Notes: generated by a model from the letters alone, not told the origin. A stretch of DNA of 41,136 bases from an uncultured Planctomycetota bacterium (GCA_902786505.1 CADACS010000008.1:1-41136); one strand, 5' to 3'; shown: positions 24,171 through 33,096, counted from the stretch's first letter. Numbers and translations are program-made.

Positions 24171-26204
24171 TTACGCGAGCAGCGATTCCAGTTCGGCGTA
24201 GACCTGATCGTCGGTAAACCCGATCAAATCGACCGACTTCGACGGACAGACGGACACGCACGTGCCGCATCCCATGCACAGGCCGGGATTGACGCGCGAC
24301 GTGTTCTTAATGAAGTTCCCTTTCCGGTCGCGAATCTCTTCGATCGTAATCGCCTTAAAGGGACACGTCTGCACGCACGCGCCGCACGCCGCGCACAGTT
24401 TCTCGTCGACGGTCGCAATTTCCGGCTCCCGCGTAAGATACGGCTGGCTCAGCATAATGAGCGCTTTGCCCGCCGCCGCCGACGCCTGAGCGACCGTTTC
24501 CGGAATGTCTTTCGGCCCCTGACACGCGCCGCACACAAACACGCCCGCGGCGTTCGTTTCGACCGGGCGGAGCTTCGGGTGCGATTCGCTCAGGAATCCG
24601 TACTCGTTATAGCCGACGGAAAGCTTCTGCGCGAGCTTCGTTACGCCGTCGCTCGGAACCATCGCGCACGCGAGCACGACCAGATCCGCGTCGACGACGC
24701 ACGGCTCGCCCGCGAGCGTGTCCGCGCCGTAGCAGCGGTACTTCTTAACGCCGTCGACCGTAATCTCTTCGATCTTCGAGACGCGGCCGCGGTGATAGAG
24801 CGCCCCGTCCTGCTCGATCGCGCGGCGCACGAACTCGTCGTACATCTTGCCGCCAGAACGGATATCCATATAGAAGACGTGCGCCGCCCCGTCGTGAACC
24901 TTGTGCTTAAAGAGCATCGTATGCTTCGCGGTGTACATGCAGCAGATCTTCGAGCAGTAGGTAATACCCTTGGCGTTGTCGCGGCTGCCCGTGCACTGAA
25001 TGAAGACGACCGTCTTGGGCGTCATGCCGTCGGACGGGCGCTTCGGCTCGCCGCCGGTCGGACCGGACGCCGAGATAATGCGCTCGAACTGGAGCGAGTC
25101 GATTACGTCTTTATACTTGCCGTAACCGTATTCGCCGTAACCCTTAATGTTCGGGTTCTCCTGCTCTTTTCCGATCGAGTAGAGCTTGTATCCGGTCGCG
25201 ACGACGATCGCGCCGACGTCGAATTCAACGAGCTCGTCCTGGTCGTGGAAGTTAATCGCCTGAGAACCGCAGTTCTTCATGCAGATTCCGCACAGTTCCT
25301 TCCCCTTCTTCATGCTCTGGAGGCGAAGGCAGTTGTCGGCGTCGATCGTCGGACGCGCGGGAACCGCCTGCGGGAACGGAATATAGATCGCGCCGCGGTT
25401 CCCGAGATTGTAGTCGAACGAATTCGGAATCTTATTCTTTTTGGGACAGGCGTTCCAACATGTTCCGCAGCCGGTGCATTTCGCGATATCGACGTAACGC
25501 GCCTTTTTGCGGACGGTTACCTTAAAGTTCCCAACGTATCCGTCGACCTTTTCGACCTCGGAATACGTCATGAGCTTAATATTCGGATGCTGCCCGACTT
25601 CGACCATGCGCGGCGTCAGAATGCACTGCGAGCAGTCGAGGGTCGGGAAGGTTTCCGAAAGGCCCGCCATCTTGCCGCCGACAGAAGGCTCGCGTTCGAC
25701 CAGAATCACTTCGACGCCGCCGGCCGCAAGGTCGAGCGCCGCCTGAATCCCGGCCACGCCCGCGCCTATGACCATCGCGCGTTTCGTAACGGGCACTTTA
25801 ATCGGCTGGAGCGCGGCGTTGCGGCGCACTTTCGCGACCGCGATTCCGATAAGCTCGATCGCCTTGGCGGTCGCGACCGCCTTGTCGCTGTGTACCCACG
25901 AGCACTGCTCGCGGATATTCGCCATCTCGACCATGTACGGGTTAACGCCCGCAAGCTCGACCGTCTTGCGGAACGTCTTCAGGTGCATGTGCGGGGAGCA
26001 GCTCGCAACGACGACGCCCGTTAAGCCAAGCTCTTTGATCTTCTCGGAAATCAGCGACTGGCCCGGCTCGCTGCACATGTACTTATAGTTCATGCTGCAA
26101 GCGACGCCCGGCAGCTTCGAAATCGCTTCGGAAACAGCTTCGACGTCAACGTGACGAGCGATGTTCTCGCCGCACCAACATGTAAAAACGCCAATCTTAG
26201 CCAT
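24171..26204 (-). CDS. hdrA: HdrA: flavin-bifurcating heterodisulfide reductase subunit A
   Basis: This 677-residue protein has the HdrA layout: an N-terminal domain with FTCWCGENI and further cysteines, an FAD-binding fold (GxGxxG, 147-152), an inserted [4Fe-4S] motif Cys243-246-249-253, a further CGICMKNC, and two C-terminal ferredoxin motifs beginning at Cys604 and Cys643. HdrA carries the FAD that splits electron pairs: one electron goes to ferredoxin and one to HdrBC. FVCGACQGPKDIPETVAQ is a typical HdrA signature. The start at 26204 is only 5 nt after the stop of the metallopeptidase gene, so the two are translationally linked. Downstream are FloxD, C, B and A, giving NADH as likely electron donor. 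Confidence 0.95.
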   Translation of the reverse strand: MAKIGVFTCWCGENIARHVDVEAVSEAISKLPGVACSMNYKYMCSEPGQSLISEKIKELGLTGVVVASCSPHMHLKTFRKTVELAGVNPYMVEMANIREQCSWVHSDKAVATAKAIELIGIAVAKVRRNAALQPIKVPVTKRAMVIGAGVAGIQAALDLAAGGVEVILVEREPSVGGKMAGLSETFPTLDCSQCILTPRMVEVGQHPNIKLMTYSEVEKVDGYVGNFKVTVRKKARYVDIAKCTGCGTCWNACPKKNKIPNSFDYNLGNRGAIYIPFPQAVPARPTIDADNCLRLQSMKKGKELCGICMKNCGSQAINFHDQDELVEFDVGAIVVATGYKLYSIGKEQENPNIKGYGEYGYGKYKDVIDSLQFERIISASGPTGGEPKRPSDGMTPKTVVFIQCTGSRDNAKGITYCSKICCMYTAKHTMLFKHKVHDGAAHVFYMDIRSGGKMYDEFVRRAIEQDGALYHRGRVSKIEEITVDGVKKYRCYGADTLAGEPCVVDADLVVLACAMVPSDGVTKLAQKLSVGYNEYGFLSESHPKLRPVETNAAGVFVCGACQGPKDIPETVAQASAAAGKALIMLSQPYLTREPEIATVDEKLCAACGACVQTCPFKAITIEEIRDRKGNFIKNTSRVNPGLCMGCGTCVSVCPSKSVDLIGFTDDQVYAELESLLA

Positions 26205-26209
26205 TTAGT

Positions 26210-27115
26210 CTATCTCGTTTCTTTGGTTAAACTTGCAACGTATTCGTCCCAAAGTTCCTGGCAAGACTTGCCGTACTCCTCGACGAAGAAGAGCTCCACG
26301 CTGCCGCGAATGCGGAATACGCGGTGAAGCTTCTTCATGAAATCAGGGTCGAGCGTGCGGACGATCCAGTCGTAAAACGACGCCGTAACGCCGTAACTGT
26401 CGGTATATTTCGACGTGCGCGGATTAATCGCCCAATGGTTGTTCGAGCGCGCTTCCGTCACGTAGTAGCGGATATAGTCGGTCGCGCCTTCCATAGCCCA
26501 GGTCTCGCGGACGCCCGGATACGCCTGAGCGACGTGCGTCGTCTCGTGAACGACAAGCCCGAAGTCCTTCGGATTGCGCTTAATGTGACGCGTCGATACG
26601 GTAATCTCGCGGCCCGCCGCGTACGCGACGCCGTCCATATCCTTGAAGATAAGTTTAATCGTAAAGTCGTCCGGAATCTTATCGACCGCTTCTTCGCCGT
26701 CGAGCATGGCGACGACTTTCGGATACCAGTAGAGAACGCGGCTGCGAGCGCGCTCCGCCCATTCGGTGGCGTCCGGCGCGTCCGAAACGTCGATATCGAC
26801 TTTAATCGTCTTTTTCGGAATCTCGCCCAGTTCGTTCCAGGCTTCTTCCACGGCGGCGCGCGCGGCTTCCGGAACCTGCGACAGCGGTTCGAACGCGTCG
26901 ATCTCCTGCGATTTGCCGTCGATCGTAATCGTCGCGTACGCGGCTTCCTGACCGACTTTCTTAACGACGACGGTCCCTCCGTTCGGGAGCGTCTTTTCAA
27001 TGGTAACCGTTTCTTTTTCCGGAATATTCCCGTCTTGCGCCGGCGCGGGCGCGGCAAAGAAGGCGAACGCCCCCAATACGAAAACCGACAAAATCGAACT
27101 GTAGATTCTACTCAT
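26210..27115 (-). CDS. Secreted plant basic-secretory-protein (BSP)-family zinc metallopeptidase
   Basis: This 301-residue protein has a signal peptide (MSRIYSSILSVFVLGAFAFFAAPAPAQ). The conserved core is HETTH at 190-194 followed by WAMEGATDYIRYY (206-218), the HExxH...EGxADYxR signature of the BSP peptidase family. It should be an exported zinc protease of unknown target. The start at 27115 is set by AAAGGA and the signal peptide; longer frames have no support. The gene stands inside the hdr operon, 5 nt before hdrA and 118 nt after the isomerase-like gene. Nothing in known Hdr biology calls for a secreted protease, so this position is odd. Confidence 0.85.
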   Translation of the reverse strand: MSRIYSSILSVFVLGAFAFFAAPAPAQDGNIPEKETVTIEKTLPNGGTVVVKKVGQEAAYATITIDGKSQEIDAFEPLSQVPEAARAAVEEAWNELGEIPKKTIKVDIDVSDAPDATEWAERARSRVLYWYPKVVAMLDGEEAVDKIPDDFTIKLIFKDMDGVAYAAGREITVSTRHIKRNPKDFGLVVHETTHVAQAYPGVRETWAMEGATDYIRYYVTEARSNNHWAINPRTSKYTDSYGVTASFYDWIVRTLDPDFMKKLHRVFRIRGSVELFFVEEYGKSCQELWDEYVASLTKETR

Positions 27116-27202
27116 GTTACGTCCTTTCGGCAGGATGTTTGGGTGGGATCGGTTGCGGCCGGTTCGTCGTTCCGTTTTGATTGGGAGCGTAGATTCCGCA
27201 AC

Positions 27203-27224
27203 CGCGCCGTCTTGCGGCGGCGCG
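27203..27224 (-). other. Hairpin between the isomerase-like and metallopeptidase genes
   Basis: Arms cgcgccg (27203-27209) and cggcgcg (27218-27224) pair perfectly around 8 nt. It has no T run. In the 118-nt gap I could not find a convincing promoter on the - strand. Confidence 0.45.
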
Positions 27225-27233
27225 TCAGAAACA

Positions 27234-28217
27234 TTAGAAATAAAAGTTCTTGCGAAGAAGCGCGAGGCTCTTCGGAACGGCGACGTCCGCGGCTTCTTTC
27301 CCCTCGAATTCAAGAGAAACGTAACCGCGGTACTTGTACTTTCTGAACAGCTCGCCAATTTTGGCGTAATCGATCGGAAGCTCGTACCAAACGCCGCCGC
27401 CGTAGTACGTCTTCGCCTGAACGAACGTCGCGCGGGGCATAATCGCTTCCATCTGTTCCATTGTGTCGTCGAGGAAATTGCCCGTGTCGAGCATGCAGCC
27501 AAGCCACGGGGAGTCGACCGCGTTGAGAATGCGCAGCAGACCCTTCGCCGTGCGCGCCATACCCCAGTGATTCTCGAGGCAGAGCGTTACGCCGCGGTGT
27601 TCCGCGTACTGAACGAGCTCTTCGAACGCTTCGATACACCAGTCGAACGCTTCGTCGTCGGTATGGCCTTCGAGCGGCTTCTCGATTCCGCGGTGCTCCA
27701 TGAGCGCGTCGAACGAGCCCCAGTAATCCCAGCGGCCGGTATTGACGCGAATCGCCGGGATTCCCATCTCGTTGGCCACGTCGATACTGTGCTCCGTCTT
27801 GGCGATGTTCGCTTTGCGCTCGTCTTTATCGGCGCGAACAAACGTCTGATGCGTCGACATGCAGTTGAGCGAAATGCCGCTCTTGAGCGCTTCGCGACGT
27901 AAATTATGAAGATACGAGAGATCGGTGCGGTCAAGCTGCTGTTCGAGAACTTCAAACGCGTCGAAGCCCATCTCCGCCGCTTTGCGCAGACACGCGTCCA
28001 TCGGCGCGGAGACGTCTTCGTCAAAATGCCAGAAGCTGTAGCTCGACACGCCGATTAAATTCCCGCGGCGCGCGCCCGACTCGCTCGCGGCGCCTTCGTC
28101 CCAGGAAACGTCCGCGCGCGCGGCGCCGGCGACGCTCATGCCGCCCGCGATCGCGCCCACGACGCCGGTCGTCGCGGAACGGAGAAAAGAACGTCGATTG
28201 AAATACTCGTTTACCAT
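27234..28217 (-). CDS. Tat-exported sugar phosphate isomerase/epimerase-like TIM barrel
   Basis: This 327-residue protein has a twin-arginine leader (FNRRSFLRSATTGVVGAIAGG) and an AP-endonuclease-family-2 / xylose-isomerase-like TIM barrel. Metal and substrate segments include CLENHWG, LDTGNFL and SLEFEGKEA. Such exported isomerase-like proteins are very common in planctomycetes, often in carbohydrate gene sets. Substrate is unknown. It lies 60 nt after hdrB and 118 nt before the metallopeptidase, so it is embedded in the hdr transcript. The N-terminus and fold are clear; enzymatic activity is not established. Confidence 0.88.
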   Translation of the reverse strand: MVNEYFNRRSFLRSATTGVVGAIAGGMSVAGAARADVSWDEGAASESGARRGNLIGVSSYSFWHFDEDVSAPMDACLRKAAEMGFDAFEVLEQQLDRTDLSYLHNLRREALKSGISLNCMSTHQTFVRADKDERKANIAKTEHSIDVANEMGIPAIRVNTGRWDYWGSFDALMEHRGIEKPLEGHTDDEAFDWCIEAFEELVQYAEHRGVTLCLENHWGMARTAKGLLRILNAVDSPWLGCMLDTGNFLDDTMEQMEAIMPRATFVQAKTYYGGGVWYELPIDYAKIGELFRKYKYRGYVSLEFEGKEAADVAVPKSLALLRKNFYF

Positions 28218-28277
28218 AATGCGCCTCCATCTCCTGACGCTGTCTTGTGAAAAGTATTGGGGAACCGCGGCCCGCGC

Positions 28278-29135
28278 TTACGCTTTCTGAAGTTCGTTCG
28301 GAATCGCGACGTATCTCTTTTGGAAATCAAGGTCTTTCGGGGTCAGGCCGAGCGCCAGCGAGACAAGATCGGAAAGGAAGAAGATCGGAACGTCCTGCGC
28401 GAGCCCGAGTTTCTTCGCGTCCGCCTGACGCATGTCGAGATTGACCTGGCACATCGGGCACGCCGTAACGACGCAGTTCGCTCCGGAGTCAAGCGCGTCC
28501 TGCAGAATCTTGTGAACTTGGCGCGCCACGCCGGCTTCGTCGCAAAGCGTAAGCCCCGCGCCGCAGCAGACCGTCTTGCTGTTCCAGTCGACGGGAGACG
28601 CCCCCAGTTTCGAGAGAAGCTCCTCCATCGACGTCGGATCTTCGGGATCGTCAAAGTTGACCGTCTTGGGCGGACGCGTGAGCAGGCAGCCGTAATAGCA
28701 CGCCGGCTTGAACGCGTCGAGCTTTCCCTGCGCTTTCTGCGCGATATTGTCGTACCCGACCGACTGAAAGACCTGAATGAGATTCCACACGTCGACCGTT
28801 CCGACGAGCGGCGTTTCGACAATTTCAGAGATTTCCGCGCAAAGATTCGGATCCGCGTGAAGCTCGTCGCTCGCCTTTTTGAGCTCCATGGAACACATGG
28901 GGCACGGCGCAAAGACCTGCTTGAGATTCATGCGCTCGGCGATTCCGAGATTGCGCGCGGGGAGCGCCACCGAAAGCTTATGATTGATCGAGTGCGCCGC
29001 GGTCGCGCCGCAGCAGATCCAGTCTTCCAACTCGTCGAGCTGAACGTCCAACGCCTTCATGCAGGCGCGCACCGAGGTCTCGTAGTCGACGGAAGAGCCG
29101 TGAAGCGCGCAGCCGGGATAATAACCAATATTCAT
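28278..29135 (-). CDS. hdrB: HdrB: CCG-domain heterodisulfide reductase subunit B
   Basis: This 285-residue protein carries both CCG motifs. The first is CX31CCX35CXXC (Cys9, Cys41-42, Cys78, Cys81). The second, by my count, is CX39CCX34CXXC (Cys150, Cys190-191, Cys226, Cys229). These bind the two non-cubane [4Fe-4S] clusters that reduce the disulfide substrate in methanogen HdrB, so a real disulfide-type reductase site is expected. The physiological substrate is unknown; in sulfate reducers DsrC has been proposed, but no dsrC is visible here. The start at 29135 has GAGGAT about 9 nt upstream; in-frame codons further up to 29207 lack support. Confidence 0.93.
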   Translation of the reverse strand: MNIGYYPGCALHGSSVDYETSVRACMKALDVQLDELEDWICCGATAAHSINHKLSVALPARNLGIAERMNLKQVFAPCPMCSMELKKASDELHADPNLCAEISEIVETPLVGTVDVWNLIQVFQSVGYDNIAQKAQGKLDAFKPACYYGCLLTRPPKTVNFDDPEDPTSMEELLSKLGASPVDWNSKTVCCGAGLTLCDEAGVARQVHKILQDALDSGANCVVTACPMCQVNLDMRQADAKKLGLAQDVPIFFLSDLVSLALGLTPKDLDFQKRYVAIPNELQKA

Positions 29136-29266
29136 TTTCAAAAATCCTCGCGACGAACGGCGCCCGTAAAAAGCCGCCGAGGTAACTGCTGTTTCGCGCG
29201 CGCTCAAAGCCGCGCGGAGGAAATGACGTCCATATTAAGAGAGATCAAGCGGAGGGACGGCGCGCG

Positions 29267-29833
29267 TCAAAGCTCGACGCCGCATTTCTCGAAAATCCGT
29301 TTGACAAGGGCCTTATCCTTGACCGGCGACCCCAATTTGAAGTGCATCTTGCCGCGTGTGAGCATCTTAGGACCGAGCGCCGCCGTATTCAGCGCGTTCA
29401 TGACGTCGAACCGGCGCAAGAAATACCGTACTTCGAAATCGACGCCCATTTCCGTCTCGTTGGTGCGGCCGTTGCGGCGGATATTGCGTAAGAATGATTT
29501 TTGGAATTCCGTAATCTTAACGGAAGAAGCGGAGAGATAGCCGTTTTCTACAGAGATTTGACGGAGCGCGTCGATTACGCCCGAAACGTTGACCGACTTC
29601 GGACAGCGCGCGGAACACGTCAGGCACGAAAGACACCGCCAGATAGAGTCGGCGCGCGCCGCGCCCTCGACGTTCCCGATCTGAACGGCGCGCATGATAC
29701 GCGTCGGGGGAACGTCCATAACGTCGCCGCGAGGGCATCCGGCCGTGCACTTGCCGCACTGATAACAGTCGCTCAGGCGCGTATTCGCCAACTCCTCGAC
29801 TCGAGCTTTCAAGTCTGGATTCGGGTTCGACAT
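29267..29833 (-). CDS. hdrC: HdrC: ferredoxin-like heterodisulfide reductase subunit C
   Basis: This 188-residue protein has two [4Fe-4S] motifs: Cys23-26-29-33 (CYQCGKCTAGCP) and Cys67-70-73-77 (CLSCLTCSARCP). This is the classical HdrC pattern, passing electrons from HdrA to the catalytic HdrB. It is the first gene of the operon and is preceded by a leader of about 110 nt and a strong promoter. HdrB follows after 131 nt. Together with hdrB and hdrA it completes the HdrABC core. Confidence 0.94.
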   Translation of the reverse strand: MSNPNPDLKARVEELANTRLSDCYQCGKCTAGCPRGDVMDVPPTRIMRAVQIGNVEGAARADSIWRCLSCLTCSARCPKSVNVSGVIDALRQISVENGYLSASSVKITEFQKSFLRNIRRNGRTNETEMGVDFEVRYFLRRFDVMNALNTAALGPKMLTRGKMHFKLGSPVKDKALVKRIFEKCGVEL

Positions 29834-29953
29834 GCTCGTCTCCTTGATTCTGTTCTTGCTTGCGCGCGTAAAAATCCGCTCCGGCGTTTCGTCTCCAGAC
29901 GCCGGCGCTCAGGGCGCGCCAATTCTGCCGCGGCGAAAGACGCCGCCGCATGG

Positions 29954-29982
29954 AGTATAGCGTTTTTCGGCGCCGATTTCAA
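29954..29982 (-). promoter_or_regulatory. Sigma-70-like promoter for the hdr-flox operon
   Basis: On the - strand TTGAAA (29982-29977) and TATACT (29959-29954) are exactly 17 nt apart. Transcription should start near 29947, leaving about 114 nt before the hdrC ATG at 29833. No obvious operator palindrome is visible. Confidence 0.7.
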
Positions 29983-30270
29983 CCCTTGCGCTATTGCGCG
30001 CGTTTTTTAATAAATTCGCGCTTTTTGCAAAAAAACGAAACGGGGTATTTGTTTCCGCTGTATAATGAACGCTGTAAAAGCAAGAGTTGCGGGCGCCGGT
30101 TCAACGCGGGAGCAGACGGCAATATCACGCGTCGGCCCCCTCTTACTTGATAGTAACGCCTACAAATTCAAAGTCAACCTAAAAATAAAAAATTATTGAT
30201 ATAACAGAACTTTAAGTTAGACGAACCTTACCTCGGCGCGCGCAAATGGTTTGCGGCGCCGTATTTTGCC
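29983..30270. other. AT-rich divergent intergenic region
   Basis: This region separates the hdr operon from the MerR/TPR gene. It contains a TATAAT at 30061-30066 without a properly spaced -35, and a markedly AT-rich stretch at 30150-30215. I see no tRNA, riboswitch or small gene. Promoter elements for the + strand gene probably lie here but cannot be fixed. Confidence 0.5.
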
Positions 30271-31713
30271 ATGCCAGAACTCAGCGTATATTTCTACGGT
30301 CGTTTTTCAAGCGTCGCGAAACGGGACGCGGAACGGCTCGCGCGGGAAGCGGGCTATAAGACGCTCGCGTCTCTCGGAGACGGGCCAAGCGTCGTCGTGC
30401 TCGGAGAAGAGGCGCCCATCGCGCAGACGCGCGCGCGGCTCGCGGAAGAGTTCGACGCGCGTTCGAGAGACGCGTTTGAGTCGGGCGCGCTCGAAATCCT
30501 CTCGGAAACGGAGTTTCTCGAACGCGCAAGAGCCCGAATCGCGTCCGGCGGCGCCAACCGCGAACCTTCCGAACCGCTCTTCGAAGCGCTCGAATCGGAG
30601 AACGCGGACCCCGCGCAGGAGCGGCCGCTCTATACGCCCGCGGCCGTCGCGGAGCTAGTCGGCGTCTCCATAGCGTCGGTGCGAAGGTGGTATCGGCGCG
30701 GATTTCTGACCGCGACGTTCCAGCGCGACAGACTGCCCCTCTTCTCGACTCGGGAAGTCCTCGTCGCAAGGCGGCTTGCGTTTCTCTTTTCGGGCGATCT
30801 GGCCGAGGAATTCGTCGCAAGGCGGCTGCTCGCCTTCGCCGGTCTAAGCGCGCCCCGCGGCGCCGAATTCGACGCCCTGCGCGACGCGCCGTTCGACGTC
30901 GGCGCGGTTATTCTCCAAACGACGCTCTCTTCCGACGGCCGCGAGCCGCTCTATCTGGGCGTAAACGGCCCGATCGACGGAGAAGGCCAGCGGCGGTTCG
31001 AGTTCAACGCGTTTCCCACCGACGGATCGTTCGAAACGCCCGAGCCCCCGCCCGCCCTTTCGCCGGACGAAGAGCAGATCGCGCTCGCCGAACGGCTCGC
31101 GTCATGGAACGCCAAAGAGACGGCGCTCTCCGGCAAGCCCGCCTTTCTAACGCTCTTTCAGCCGTCGGAAGACGAAACGCGCGAAACGGAACCCGAAGCG
31201 CCGCAAGCGCAGGAGGAGCCTCGCGAGACGCTCGCGCCAAAAGGAATCGACGTCGTCGCGCAATGCGAACGCGCATGGAATCTCGAACGGGAAGGATATT
31301 GGGAAGAGGCGGAACGCGCCTATCGGGCCGCGGCGCTCGCGGGCGGACACGAGGCAAACGTCTGCTTCCGGCTCGGAAAAATTCTGTTTCTGCTCGGAGA
31401 TTATCCCGCAGCGCGGGAACGGTTCTACTCCGCGCTCGAACTCGACCGCGGATACGTCGACGCGAAGTTCGGGCTAGGCAAGACGTTCGCCGCGCTCGGC
31501 GAGCTCGAAGAAGCGCGCCTGGCGTTCCTCGACGCCATTAGCGAAAAGCAGGACGATCCCGCGCTCCGCGTCGAATTGGGCAAACTCTATTTAAGACTGA
31601 ATCGAAAAGAGGACGCCGAACTTGAATTCAGGCGCGCTATCGACGGCGTCGACGATCCCAAACTCGCCGACGACATACGCCGGCTCCTGCTCGCGCTCGC
31701 CGTCCGAAATTAA
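30271..31713 (+). CDS. BRCT-like / MerR-type HTH / TPR protein
   Basis: This 480-residue protein appears to have three parts. Residues 1-75 (SVYFYGRFSSVAKRDAERLA...SVVVLGEEAP) look like a BRCT domain. Residues about 121-170 (YTPAAVAELVGVSIASVRRWYRRG) form a MerR-like winged helix-turn-helix. From about 333 to 465 there are TPR repeats (LGDYPAARERFYSALELD; LGELEEARLAFLDAI). The middle is low in recognisable features and rich in Glu and Pro near 260-310. It could be a DNA-binding regulator with a protein-interaction tail. No clear ribosome site precedes the ATG, so the start is less certain. The MFS gene follows after 46 nt. Target genes are unknown. Confidence 0.75.
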   Translation: MPELSVYFYGRFSSVAKRDAERLAREAGYKTLASLGDGPSVVVLGEEAPIAQTRARLAEEFDARSRDAFESGALEILSETEFLERARARIASGGANREPSEPLFEALESENADPAQERPLYTPAAVAELVGVSIASVRRWYRRGFLTATFQRDRLPLFSTREVLVARRLAFLFSGDLAEEFVARRLLAFAGLSAPRGAEFDALRDAPFDVGAVILQTTLSSDGREPLYLGVNGPIDGEGQRRFEFNAFPTDGSFETPEPPPALSPDEEQIALAERLASWNAKETALSGKPAFLTLFQPSEDETRETEPEAPQAQEEPRETLAPKGIDVVAQCERAWNLEREGYWEEAERAYRAAALAGGHEANVCFRLGKILFLLGDYPAARERFYSALELDRGYVDAKFGLGKTFAALGELEEARLAFLDAISEKQDDPALRVELGKLYLRLNRKEDAELEFRRAIDGVDDPKLADDIRRLLLALAVRN

Positions 31714-31759
31714 AGGAAATTGCTCGCGCACTCTCACCCGTTACGTTGGAAAACCCCGT

Positions 31760-32974
31760 ATGAGTTCGTTAAAAGAAGCGTTTCAGGATAACGCGCCGTA
31801 TAAACTCTTTTTCGCCTCGATCGCCTTCTCCTCGCTCGGATACGGCGTCTACAAAGGCGTGTTCGACAACTTCCTCGCCGAAACGGTCGCCATGTCGGAA
31901 TTCGACCGCGGCGTTACGGAATTCTTTCGGGAGCTGCCCGGCCTCATGCTCGTCTTCATTCTCGCGGCGTTCTATACGTTCTCGGCCGAACGAATGTACA
32001 AAATCGGCGCCGTAATCATGCTCGCGGGCATGGCGATCGTCGCCGCCGTGCCCGCCACGCGCGTATGGGCGGTCCTCGCCACGTTTATCTACTCGCTCGG
32101 AGATCATATCCAAATCGGTATGCGGAACACCCTTACGCTGCAGTACTCCAAGCCCGGCAAAGGAGGACTCGCCATGGGACGGCAGAACGCCGTTCTTCAA
32201 GTTGGCAATCTTGTCGGCTACGGCGCGGTCATTCTCGCGTTTACCTTCTTTCTCACCGGCAAGCCGTACAAGTCGTTTTTCGCCGTCGCGGCCGTCGCGC
32301 TGGCCGTAAGCGCGCTCATAAGTTTTGGAATCAAATCGCAAAGCGCGGCGAATCCGAACGGAAGCCGGTTCTACTTCCGAAAGAAGTACCGTAAATACTA
32401 CATGTTGGAAATCTTTTACGGCGCGCGGAAACAGGTCTTCTTTACGTTCGGGCCCTACGTGCTCATTCTCTTCTACGGCGCGAGCGCCGCGAATATTTCC
32501 GTCTTATTCGCCGTCTCTGCCGCCGCGTGCTACTTTCTATCCCCAGTCGTCGGCAGAATTATCGATCGGCTCGGATATAAAGTCGTCATGATCGCCGACA
32601 CGCTGCTCCTCGTCTTCGTCTGCTTCTTCTACGGCTTCGCGCATCATCTCTTCTCTATGCATACGGCGTTCGTCGTCTGCTGCGTCAATTACGTGCTCGA
32701 CTCGGTTATCTCGCTCGCCTCTATGGCGACAAACGTCTACGTGCAGGATATTTCCGAAACGAAAGACGAAATTCAAAAGACGGTCTCGACGGGCCTGTCC
32801 GTCAATCACCTCATTACGATTCTCATCGCGCTCTTCGGCGGCTGGATCTGGAAGACGTGCGGAATCGAAACGCTCTTTGTTATCTCCGCCATACTCGGGC
32901 TTTGCAACAGCGCCTACGCCGCCACCGTCAAGACCGGCGCGCAGCTGGGCGTCGTTAAACGCATGGAAGAATAG
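31760..32974 (+). CDS. Major facilitator superfamily transporter
   Basis: This 404-residue membrane protein has about ten to twelve hydrophobic helices and an MFS-type central loop. Recognisable segments include SLGYGVYKGVFDNFLAE in the first helix region, ALGDHIQIG-like turns, and SPVVGRIIDRLGYKVVM, the variant of the MFS G-R-x-x-D-R-x-G motif. Substrate cannot be told. The ATG at 31760 begins the first amphipathic segment; in-frame codons further upstream lie inside the TPR gene. It is probably co-transcribed with that gene, since only 46 nt separate them. Confidence 0.88.
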   Translation: MSSLKEAFQDNAPYKLFFASIAFSSLGYGVYKGVFDNFLAETVAMSEFDRGVTEFFRELPGLMLVFILAAFYTFSAERMYKIGAVIMLAGMAIVAAVPATRVWAVLATFIYSLGDHIQIGMRNTLTLQYSKPGKGGLAMGRQNAVLQVGNLVGYGAVILAFTFFLTGKPYKSFFAVAAVALAVSALISFGIKSQSAANPNGSRFYFRKKYRKYYMLEIFYGARKQVFFTFGPYVLILFYGASAANISVLFAVSAAACYFLSPVVGRIIDRLGYKVVMIADTLLLVFVCFFYGFAHHLFSMHTAFVVCCVNYVLDSVISLASMATNVYVQDISETKDEIQKTVSTGLSVNHLITILIALFGGWIWKTCGIETLFVISAILGLCNSAYAATVKTGAQLGVVKRMEE

Positions 32975-33096
32975 CCCAGACAAAACGTTAGCGCGTCCTC
33001 TTGTTTAAAAAAGGAAAGGCGTTTTCTGCGCGATATTCTAAATATTTAAACTTTTTCAAAAACTACAATTTTATAGAAACACGTTTCTTTTCAGGC

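Noticed and set aside
24579..26024. A 481-residue plus-strand frame opposite hdrA
   Set aside because: HdrA on the other strand is unambiguous. The frame has no family features and no plausible initiation region.
30080..30130. A tRNA-like segment containing ggttcaa
   Set aside because: I could not build an acceptor stem or anticodon arm around it.
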